Source: Argentina anserina (Eukaryota; Streptophyta; Magnoliopsida; Rosales; Rosaceae). Taken from it: 64,000 nucleotides of DNA. The first letter of the stretch is position 1; the number at the start of each line of letters is the position of its first letter. This document shows, one piece after another, positions 35,850 through 46,369 of this stretch. The translations under genes and the position numbers were made by a program. The notes under the pieces are model-generated. The model searched no databases. It was not told the origin of the DNA and saw only the letters and a list, made by a program, of their open reading frames with translations. The DNA lies in NCBI RefSeq assembly GCF_933775445.1, contig NC_065878.1, forward strand, positions 22,084,395 through 22,148,394. Direction: 5' to 3'.

Positions 35850-38800
35850 TGTAACGACCCTAAAATTTCGAGCCTAAAAACTCAAAATCTCAAAGTCGTT
35901 AGAACACCAATAACAATCTCAATGAAAATGAAATTATTTAAGTGCACAGCGGATCATCACTGAGTTTTCAATACACCTCAGAAAACCAATTATTACAACC
36001 CAAATTATAATTTACATTGCGTAAGTTGGAAATGTAATAATCCTCACAATTTCTCACAAAATAGTCACACAAGCTGGAGATAACTAACTTCAAGCCCTCT
36101 GAGCGGTCCGTCAATTCCCGCTAATCCACACCTGCGGAGTTATCCACTACACCATCGAATTGGTGCACCGGGATTGTAAACACAAACCCGGTAAGCTTTA
36201 CAGCTCGTATGAGTAAAATGAAAATATATAACTCGCATATCAAAATATATGAAAATCCACAATCAAAACAAATATAAATGCACTCATGAGTCAGTGGACG
36301 GCCCATCTGGTTGTCCCAAAGAAAACGAAGCGCTCATGAGAAATTAAGTAACCCTTCTGGTTACCCAAATGCATTTATAATACGGGTACCAAGAACGCTG
36401 GTACACATCTGTTACCCCTCTCGTAATACACCGCCGATATTGGATAGCCACCCGCTACCCAACATCCAAAACAATCTGAGTACCCATGAGCAGATAACCA
36501 CCCGTTACCTCACATGCAGTACTAAACTGATATTGGGTAACCACCCGCTACCCAACATCCAAAACAATCTGAGTACTCATGAGCAGATAACCACCCGTTA
36601 TCTCACATGCCGTACTAAGCTGATATTGGGTAACCACCCGCTACCCAACATCCAAACAATCTGAGTACTCATGAGCAGATAACCACCCGTTACCTCACAT
36701 GTAGTACTATGGCAGACAGACTAGAGCTCTAACTGTATCGTAACTTTCGCCCGGCCAAAGGCTAGGTTCCGACTTGCCTCACATGTACAATAATCTCACA
36801 TCATATTGTACCACACATCACGTCCGAAGACAAATCACAATAGTTCACATTTTCCGTGATAAAATCACGTACAATAATCACACATCATATTGTACGTTTT
36901 AAAACTTTCACGATATATCATAATAAAAATCATAACAGTATATTATATAGCAAACTATATATATATTCGTATTTATTTACCATTTATACAATATATACAT
37001 AGTCCACTATATCATATACATGTCATATTTCATAAACACCTGAAAAATTACGTACGATAATCTCACATCATATCGTACCATTAAAATCACACAAGCACAA
37101 TTTTTCTGTTACCGAAATAACTATTTTTAATGAATTAATAACAGTATGTAATTTAATGAACTATATATATATATATATATGTATTTATTACCATTATACT
37201 ATATATATACGTAGTCCACTAAGTTATATACATGTTGTAATTCATTAAATAAACACACTTGCAAAAATGTTGAATCACCACGAGGGTAGATTCGTAATTC
37301 AGTGAGATTTTACTCACCTTATTGACTTGAGCGTAATTCCACAATTCTCGATGCTAATTTCCTTTCCTCGGTTTAACGATCACCTTAAAAGAATAAGAAA
37401 AGAATTTAGGATCATTTCGTAAACCTTTAAATGCCGAAGCAGTAATAATCGGTTACTGTTCAGCAATTTTCGGTTTTACGAAATTACTGTTCACTGGTAC
37501 TATTCACTGTTACTATTCCCGGATACTGTACGTATAAATATTAATACGTATTTCTGTACGTATAAATATTATATACGTATTTCTGTACGTATAAATATTA
37601 ATACGTATTTCTGTACGTATAAATATTAATACGTATTTCTGTACGTATAAATATTAATACGTATTTCTGTACGTATACGTACGATTTAAATGTAAATACA
37701 AATTTAGTAAATAAAATTTACTAAATTACCTTTTTACAAAATTACTTTTTACATTTACTGAAAGTAATTTATATTTACATTTACCGAAGGTAAAATTTAA
37801 TTACATTTACCGTAGTAAATAAAAATTACATTTACATTTACCGTACACAGTAAATTACCAAAATGCCCTTCTGTCAAAACTGTTTCCACCGCCTCACACG
37901 GCGGCGCGTGTGGCACACGCGCCACCTCCGGCCGGCCGCGCGTGGGGCCCACGCGCCGAGCCCAAAACCGGCGCGTATCACGCCACCGCCACCCCAAAAC
38001 TTCTCCTCTCTTCCTCCTCCACCTCCCCACGGCCTCAGGCCGCCCCCTACACCCTTCACGTGCCCATACGCGCCGCCTAAGGCGGCGGTAACCTCCCTTC
38101 GTCATTCCTCCTCCGATCTCCTAAACCTTAACTCCAATTCATCCAAAATTTCACAACAAGCATCACAACAATCCAAATACGTAATCCCTCACCTCAATCG
38201 ATGTTTTGAACCGTCGGATTCGCCGGAGGAGCTCAATGAAGTCGCCGTGGAGTCTCGGAATCGATGGGAAGTGGTTGACGCCGCTGCAGCCCAAATCGAA
38301 CGTCTCCTCCTGTGAATTCATGTCGAGGGGTGAGGGTGAAGCTCGCCAGAATGCCTCCTAGCTCGCATGGTGCCGGCGACATCGAGATCGGCGGGGCCGA
38401 AGTTATATGACGTCGTCGCTGCTTATTCCCTGCCTAGGGTGGGTCGCTGCTACCACCGGTCGACGTATCTTGGCCGTGCGGTCTCTTTGCCACCGGCGGT
38501 GTCAAGCACGGTGGCAGGTGGAGGGAGATCGCCGGCGGAGTGAAGGAGAGGGGAAGGGATCGGGGAGAGAGAGTGAGTGCAGAGAGAGAAAGGGGGAAAG
38601 GGGAGGCGCGGGTGTGGTTTCCTGAAATGGAAACCCTAGTTTCATTAATTATCTATTTATACTCGTTTCCAAAATCGGAAACAAGCTTCCGACGTTAATA
38701 ACTTCTACATACATCGTCCGATTAGAACGCGTCACATATCCATGAACTCGTATTGACGAGTTCTACAACTTTCGTGAATGAAGTTTTCGCAAACGATCGA

Positions 38801-38980
38801 CAGAATAAAAGTCGATATAAACGTTACGGAATTGTAACGTTTTTCAAATTAAACGTTCCGAGAACGTATCCGTCGCTCGTTTTATAACATCGCGACCAAT
38901 CACATTCATTCATATTAAAATTCCAAATTTTATAGAATTCAAATCAAACTTAAAATTGTTTGAAATTTAGGGTTATTACA
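35850..38980 (-). repeat. 5' LTR of the gypsy element
   Basis: 3,131 bp. Same tandem arrays and GC-rich patch as the 3' LTR (28-bp units at about 37526-37675, GC patch 37882-37964). The extra 385 bp (37041-37425) has a counterpart in the solo LTR at 41947-44665, so it belongs to the ancestral LTR. Confidence 0.9.
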
Positions 38981-39065
38981 CAAATGAATTCATTAGTTAT
39001 ATTTGTGTTTTGTTAAACTCTGTCAGTGATCTCTTTAACTTTTCCCCTTATCTTTTGGTTTATCA

Positions 39066-40168
39066 GAATGGTCAAAGTTGCCTAAGGACCTATTGGATTC
39101 AGTTTTAGGGAGATTAGAGTTCACTGGGAGATTATCTGCGATTGAGTATTGTCTGTAAATCATGGTATCGGGTAGCAAAGGAAAATAAAAACGTATTTGT
39201 TATAAGGGAATGTTGTCATCCTCCTCCAATGCTGTTAATTAATACTGGTGAAGAAGATACATGGAAGGTATACAACGTCATGGATAATAAGCTTCTTGAT
39301 CTGCAAGTAAGAGTTGCCAAATACTCGATTTTGTGGATGGTTGATATTTGTGGAGAATAACTATGCAGTTACCTTGTGAATCCAGTCTTTAGGTTTAGAG
39401 GGAGGAGGGAGAAAGAAAATTCAATTATCCACCTTCCTTCATTGTTGCCCCCTATGCTATAGTTTCAGCAGACCCGAATCACCCGATACTGAACACAAAA
39501 GAATGCATTGTTGTTGTCATAACTCAGCCCGATTGGCAATTGGCTTTCATTAGACTCGGAAAAGACTCAACTTGGACCTATGTTGATTGGCGCTACCGTG
39601 CTCGTGGATTTCATGACGTTGTTTTACTTGGAAATAAGTTGTCTGGTGTTCAATCTAATCAGAGAGTTTTATCCACTAAGATCACCACTCGTTTTCACTC
39701 CGGCCTAAAATTATCTGCCGGCAGCTTTCAAACAGATTTTTGGAGCAAGAAGTATCTACTTTATTCAAATGAGAAAGATTTGTAGTTAGTTCTCAGATGT
39801 ATGACGTTTAAGGATGCGTGACGTACGCTGAAATTCATAATTTATAAACGGAATTTCAATAAGCGTAAGTGGATTGAGGTAAATACTTTAGCCTTTAGGT
39901 GATGTTACTCTCTTTTTGGGCGATAACTCTTCATTTTCTGTGTCCGCATCGAGTTTCCGAGGATGTCTACCAAATTGCATATACTATAGGTCTATAGCCA
40001 CAATTGTACATCCCATGAATACACTTTGGGGATGATGGTCCTCATGATTTTGGCGTGTATGATGTTGAAAGTAAAAGGTTTTTAACCATTGACGCAACAC
40101 ATATTTTAATTTTAGCCCGGTTGAGCAAGCAACCACCGATTTGGATTTTGTCAACATTTCAGCTTTAA
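39066..40168 (+). pseudogene. F-box/DUF295 gene, broken
   Basis: Fragments in different plus frames assemble in family order. WSKLPKDLLDSVLGRLEF (F-box start, from 39068) is followed by VCKSWYRVAKENK (F-box end, 39145 onward), DTWKVYNVMDNKLLDLQ, VVVITQPDWQLAFIRLG and STWTYVDWRYRARGFHDVVLL (DUF295 beta-propeller-like region, about 39510-39690), then FRGCLPNCIYY and PPIWILSTFQL ending at 40168. At least three frameshifts or stops separate them, and the start codon and first exon are missing. Intact relatives are substrate adaptors of SCF ubiquitin ligases. The gypsy element ends 85 bp upstream. Confidence 0.8.
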
Positions 40169-40334
40169 AATTTATCTCTCTCTTTTTCATTTCCTCCTTT
40201 GGTTGTACTGTTGGTTTCCCGGATCAATGTAATAATGTATATTGTATTGCCTTTTTTTCTTCATTGAAGCACAAATAACCAGTTCAGTATTTATTTTTAT
40301 GGTAACACGATATGACTCTGCCATATTAATTGTC

Positions 40335-40486
40335 ATGTTAATCTACTATAAATCAATGTATGTTATACATCTCACATTCAACGGTTGACAACAAATATTA
40401 TTTGTCTAACCCCACTCACAAAATAATATTGACGGTTTGATGTGAGATATATAACATACATTGATGTATATTATAATTTTTTAATA
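40335..40486. mobile_element. MITE-like inverted repeat
   Basis: The left arm atcaatgtatgttatacatc followed by tcacattcaacggt is mirrored by accgtcaatattatt.. and gatgtgagatatataacata on the right. The palindrome is about 150 bp with an AT-rich flank. No coding capacity; ends and target duplication not resolved. Confidence 0.6.
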
Positions 40487-41320
40487 TTATAACCCTCAAA
40501 TCTCAGTAGCGTGATTCTTGTACCCAGTACCCCACACCTGACTATTTCTAGTTTTCTATAGATTTCTTTCCGAATATGGAATGTAGTTTCCATTTGGAAA
40601 ATAGTAATATGAAATGTGCATGGTTGACCATTCACCACCATATACAAGTTAGATTTTTTTTTTATCTATAACTTCAATAGTTCTACCTTTGGCATCAGAA
40701 ATTCCGTAGTCATACTGATCATTATTTAGTACTCAAGTCGCTCTTTGTCGTCTTTAGCTTTGTTGCCACTCACTAGTGTTCTTCTCCAGTTATCTAAGTG
40801 TCCAAGTTCATTAAGCAAAAATCTTACGAAATTTCATGAAATCAGAGCATATATCGTGAAATTTTGCATAATTTTGAAAAAATCTAGCGATATTTCAGAA
40901 TTTATTGATTATTTTGGACAAAATCTAATTGGTAAGACAAAGATATATCGATGTGTGGAAAAAACGAAATTATCGCGATTATTTTGGCGATAATCTCGAT
41001 TTTTCAGACCTTAGATGAAAATGTAGAGCATTGATCAAACTCAATTTTTTGCTAAATGAACTTGGACACTTGATTACTTAATAAACTCATTTATCCAGCA
41101 TTCTCTCCTTAATCTTTTTATTCTTCACCCCCTCACCATCCCCATTCTTCAGCATTCTCTCCACCTTCTTATCCAGCACTTCTTGTTCCATTCTTTAGCT
41201 CTAGCATTCTCTCCACATTATCCTTTTTGTTCTTCAAAAGCGCTAATTGTTCTTTTTCACCTCCTCACATTCCCATTCTTCATCCTCTCTAGCTCCATTC
41301 ATCCTAAAAAATCAAAATTA
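40487..41320. other. Intergenic, low-complexity stretches
   Basis: Contains a diverged segment (about 40820-41005: gaaaaaacgaaattatc, then ggcgataatctcgatttttcag) that is echoed at the SINE tail at 41320-41350, and a CT-rich stretch (41095-41290). No gene seen. Confidence 0.4.
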
Positions 41321-41436
41321 TTGCCGAAATTATCATGATAATTTCGTTTTTCCCACATCGAGGAATCGAACCCCACTCCCTTCATAATTAGCATACCGAC
41401 TTAGCCGAACGGCTAAGCTCAATTATTGTTCATTTA
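41321..41436 (-). mobile_element. tRNA-derived SINE head (or tRNA pseudogene)
   Basis: On the minus strand an A-box-like GGCTAAGTCGG (41396-41406) and a perfect B box GGTTCGATTCC (41362-41372) have tRNA-like spacing. The B-box arm can pair as TGGGG/CCTCG around TTCGATT. The acceptor stem does not close well and no anticodon arm is convincing, so this is not a working tRNA gene. The following gaaattatc/gataatttc repeat-like tail favours a SINE. Confidence 0.5.
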
Positions 41437-41728
41437 CGATTCTACATATTATATATTTCCTTACTAATTTGAAACTAAAAATCTAGTAAAATGTTTAATT
41501 CCAACTACTTTTTTTTCCTCCTAAAAATAACTACTTTTTAGTAGTGACACTTTGGTAAATATTAAAACATAAGTAGTAATTATAGTAGTATAGTTATATA
41601 GTTATTATTTTAATTAATTAAAAACTATTTTTATCTTAATACACTCCTATATAAACGAATGAAATCACCCAAACTATCCCCACAAATCAATCATGTAATT
41701 TTATGTTCAGCGTATCATACTATCATTA

Positions 41729-41732
<4 letters not shown>

Positions 41733-41793
<61 letters not shown>
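41733..41793. repeat. (TG)n(TA)n microsatellite
   Basis: A short GT run passes into about 50 bases of uninterrupted TA dinucleotides. Confidence 0.9.
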
Positions 41794-41796
<3 letters not shown>

Positions 41797-41946
41797 GGTG
41801 ATGACTGATGACCTACCCTTCATTTGGGTTCACGAACTAAAAAAAATACTTTAAAAGTAAATCTTTAAAAATTTGTAACAACTATTTCATCTCAAGTTAA
41901 TACAACTCACTATAGACCAATGCTAGTACAAAGTTTCCAATGAAAT

Positions 41947-44665
41947 TGTAATAACCCGAATTTTTAGAAACTAAATGTCGAGTATTTTCAAAGTGTTAAA
42001 CTTGTGAAATTAATTCAAGACGACAATTGGAGGTTTGCGACATTTCGAAACGAAAACGGAAACGTTCTCGGATCGTTTAATTAGAAAACGTAACATTACC
42101 GCAACGTATAGATCGACTTTTATTCCGTCGCTCGGTTGCGAAAACTTCCTTCACGAAAGTCGTAGAGCTCATCGATACGAGTTCGTGGACACATCACGCG
42201 TTCGAATCGGACGTCGGACGCGAAAGTTATTAACGTTGGACGTTCGTTTACGAATTTAGAAATAGTATAAAAGGAAAGAGAGGAGATTAAAAACCAGAAA
42301 ATCAGCTCGGGTACTGTTCACCCGAGCTCGGGTACTGTTCACACGACCCAAAAACCTTCTCCAGCCGATTTCTCCACCATTCGACGTCGCCTCGTGTCAT
42401 ACCACATATCAAACTAACGGGCTCGACGAGCTCCATCTTTTGGGCTACGCCTTGCATTCCGGCGACAACCACACACGGTGTAGCAACCGCCGGAAGTTAC
42501 TGATGTGGCGGCGCCGCCTCCTCCGGCCACCATGGCTCGAGATTCTTGGGGGGTTTTGCTTGTCTCAGTCCCAGCAACATTCCCACAAAAGGAATCGAGC
42601 CAAATCGAAGTGTAAGTACCCGAATCAAAATTTCAATTTCTAGGGTTTGTGAATAGTGCCGATTTTATGTTCTTCGTTGTTTGGACTGTTTAGACTCGGA
42701 TTAAGACCTTGGTGTCAACTAGGAAGTTGTTGGAAATGTTGTTTAGGTTGTGGTGGTGAAATTTGGTGATGATTGGTGGTGGTCAGTGAACAGTAACGCC
42801 GAATGAATAGTAACTAATAGTGATATGTAACAGTAACTGTGAATAGTGATCTGTAATAGTAAATGTGAACAGTAGCGTGGTAAAACAGTACTATGAACAG
42901 TGTTTTGGTAAAAACCGTAACTGTGAACAGTGGTTTAGTAAAAACAGTGATTAGTACATGAACATTGTTCCGTGAACAATGTTTTATGAACAACATTTAG
43001 ATGTGCTGAACTCGTCACCTGATATTTTAAGTATCATTTTCTAAGCATTTATCGTGCTATTAGGTGACTGACGAAACGAGTGAGGAAATTACTTTCAGGG
43101 TCGTGGAAGTTGCACGCAGGAAAGAAGGTGAGTAAAATCTCACTTATTTACAAATCTACCCTTGCGGTGATTCAAGATTTTGCAAGAGTTTTTAAGATTG
43201 AATTACGACACCTATACAATATAGTGGATTACATATATATCGTATAAATGGTAATAAGTATATATATATATATATAGTTTGCTATATTATATACTGTTAT
43301 GAATTCATTGGAATTGGTCATTTCGAATGACGAGAATTAAATATTGAGCATGTGATTTGATTTTTGTACAATATGAGGTGTGATTATTGTACGTGGTTTT
43401 AACATGAGTTTGTTAAAATGTTTTGTCTTCGGACGAGTTTTTGTCTTCGGACGTGTTTATGAAATATGACATGTATATGATATAATGGATTATATATATA
43501 TTGTATAAATGGTAAATATGTACATATATATATATAGTTTGCTATATAATATACTGTTATGATTTTATCGTGATTTATGTCATTTCGATGACGAGATTTA
43601 AATATCGAGCATGTGATTTTGATTTGTACAATATGATATGAGATTATTGTACGTGATTTTAACATTGAAATTGTTAAAATGTTGATTTGTCTTCGGACAT
43701 GATTTTTGGTACAATATGATGTGAGATTATTGTACGTGATTTTAACATGGAGATTATTAAAATGTTGATTTGTCTTCGGACTTGATTTTTGGTACAATAT
43801 GATGTGAGATTATTGTACGTGATTTTAACATTGAGATTGTTAAAATGTTGATTTGTCTTCGGACGTGATTTGGTACAATATGATGTGAGATTATTGTACG
43901 TGTTTGGTAAGTCGGAACCTAGCCTTTGGCCGGGCGAAAGTTACGATACAGTTAGAGCTCTAGTCTGTCTGCCTTAGTACTGCATGTGAGGTAACGGGTG
44001 GTTATCTGCTCATGGGTACTCAGATTGTTTTGGATGTTGGGTAGCGGGTGGCTATCCAATATCGGCGGTGTATTACGAGAGGGATAACAGATGTGTACCA
44101 GCGTTCTTGGTACCCGTAATATAAATGCATTTGTGTAACCAGAAGGGTTAATTAATTTCTCATGAGCGTGTTATTTCATATTTCTTTGGGACGACCAGAT
44201 GGGCCGTCCATTGACTCATGAGTGTATTTATATTTGTTGATTTCTGGATTTTCGTATACATTAATATGCGAGTTATATTTTCATTTTACTCATACGAGCT
44301 GTAAAGCTTACCGGGTTTGTGTTTACAATCCCGGTGCACCAATTCGATGGTGTAGTGGATAACTCCGCATGTGTGGATTAGCGGGAATTGACGGACCGCT
44401 CAGAGGACTTGAAGTTATTTATCTCCAGCTTGTGTGAGGATTTTGTGTGACTATCTTGTGAGTTTGTTGTGAGGATTACGCAATTCCATTTGTTATAATA
44501 TTGAATTATAATTTGGGTTGTAATAATCGGTTTAACTGAGTTGTATTTTGAACTCAGAGATGATCCGCTGTGGCATTTTAAATGATTTCGATTCGTTGAA
44601 ATTGTTTGGTGTTTAACGACTTTGAAATTTTGAGTTTTTATGCTCGAAATTTTAGGGTCGTTACA
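41947..44665 (+). mobile_element. Solo LTR related to the 29,861-38,980 element, opposite orientation
   Basis: 2,719 bp running from TGTAATAACCC to GGGTCGTTACA and flanked by the 5-bp duplication gaaat (41942-41946 and 44666-44670). It has no primer-binding site, interior or partner LTR, so it is a solo LTR left by intra-element recombination. The right third matches the reverse complement of the intact LTRs (for example tttggccgggcgaaagttac and gtaacgggtggttatctgct). The left part is much more diverged. Internally it has about four tandem units of roughly 85 bp (43600-43890) and ctgtgaacagtg-type repeats (42790-42975). Confidence 0.88.
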
Positions 44666-44670
44666 GAAAT

Positions 44671-46369
44671 ATAATAGATAATTGATCAATCACATTAATC
44701 TCTAATAGTTTCATTTTATAATTTCCATGTTTTTCTTTAAATTTCCATCAATTTTATCAATAATTTTTCATATTGATATTTCCTCCAAAATTCCAATTTT
44801 TGAACTTTATAAATTTACATGGAGAGGTTCTATTTTCACCTCTTAAATTTCTAAATAGACCTCTTAAATTTTTGGTAATTTTTAAAATCCTAATTTACCT
44901 TTTAAATTAAAAAAATGAAATTAAGATGGATTCGAATATCTACACAGAGAGAAGTGAAAGGAAGAGGATAAAAATTCTAGTAAGTAGCCTTTAATCATAC
45001 ACATGGATCGTAGGATAAACATATTGATCTATGAAATCATGATACAAAATTTTCATATATTGGTTGTAAGCTTGATCTCATCATAGTTTTCCTTCTACCC
45101 GTATTTCTTCTTGTGAAAATTTCAAAAATTTGGTGTCTCAATAAAATTTGTGAAAAATTGTATTTTGTATTCTAATTGATTGCTATTTATTGTTTGGATT
45201 TTTGAGAATTTACCTTCCTATTTATCTGGAATGATTCTCGAAAATAATAGTGAAGAACAAAATTATAACAAAAGGAATAATATATAGGAAGTGTAGATAG
45301 TAATGATATGGGGTAAAGCTGAAAAACTTATGGAAAAAATAATTGATGGAGGTACAAATAGCAATAAGAGATGTGCAACTAGAACCTCCCATTTACATGA
45401 TCACCGAAATTTTAATCCTTGCTTTCATTTAGTCTGTGGGCTTCCATCACATTTACAATAATGGGAGGGTCGAGGCCCATTTTTGGCCCATCAATGACAA
45501 TGTTTAAAGAAAGAGACCCGATTTGATAGTTTAGTTTGCATGTACAGTATAAGCAATAATTTCATCTATGTAATTCCCTCCTAAAGTATTGTTTTGAGCT
45601 CCCGATAAAAACATATGATTATAACACCTTCATACATGACGAACTCATGAATATTATGTATCTTAATCTTAATATCGAAATTTTATTGGAAAAGAACAAA
45701 TAAGTTACAGATCAAGGAGGGTTCAACAAATCAAGGAAATAAAAATTGTTTAATAGGGACGAACAGTTCCTTTGATTTGGAGGGTTCAAGTGTTCACCAT
45801 CTTGCGCTCCATGATAACCTCAATCTGGCTTTTACAGATCAACATCATACACGTTATGCTTCTTTCAAGGTGGTAATCATTATCCCTCAGTCTGGCTTTT
45901 ACAGATCATTTAAGCAAAATGATCACAATTGAAGAAAAATAAAGACTCGCTAGCAGAGGAAATTGTCTGTGGTGACGGAGAGTGGAAGTATGAATTAGTG
46001 TTGAGAAACATTAGAGATTGAATTCAGTTGAACATTGATTACGTTCATCCTCGCATCCTGACTACATTATTCGATGTACCTAATCAAGCCATAAACCGAT
46101 AATTTTTATTTTCACTGAACAAGACAGCAGCTAGCTGGGAGTTGAATAGTATTAATAACAGTGTAATGAGGGGGCCTTAAATCACATATAATGAAAACGG
46201 TCCATATAGCATTGCTCATATTTCTACAATAATAGCTTGCTTCACTAGCTAGGATGATCCTCAGTCCTACAATATTCAAATTAGATTTTAAGTTCAAATC
46301 TATATAATAATCAAATGTCTTGAAGAAGTGCACTTGATCAATAGCGCGTCATTGACATTGTGTACTCGA
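44671..46369. other. Intergenic sequence, no gene seen
   Basis: AT-rich spacer between the solo LTR and the GMC gene. Nothing coding or repeat-like could be supported. The last part should include the 3' UTR of the minus-strand GMC gene. Confidence 0.45.

Larger units (their letters stand above)
29861..38980 (-). mobile_element. Ty3/gypsy LTR retrotransposon with long LTRs and decayed interior
   Basis: A complete insertion of 9,120 bp, flanked by the target duplication caaat (29856-29860 and 38981-38985). On the minus strand the order is 5' LTR (35850-38980), primer-binding site, 3.2-kb interior, polypurine tract, 3' LTR (29861-32606). LTRs begin TGTAATAACCC and end GGGTCGTTACA. The polypurine tract AAGGGGGGTAGAT and pol fragments point to the chromovirus side of Ty3/gypsy (Del/Tekay-like). 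The LTRs look essentially identical apart from one 385-bp indel, so insertion is recent, yet the interior is not coding-competent. It therefore resembles a large retrotransposon derivative (LARD) mobilised in trans. Confidence 0.92.

Noticed and set aside
41362..41406. Functional tRNA gene
   Set aside because: A and B boxes are present but the acceptor stem and anticodon arm do not form convincingly.
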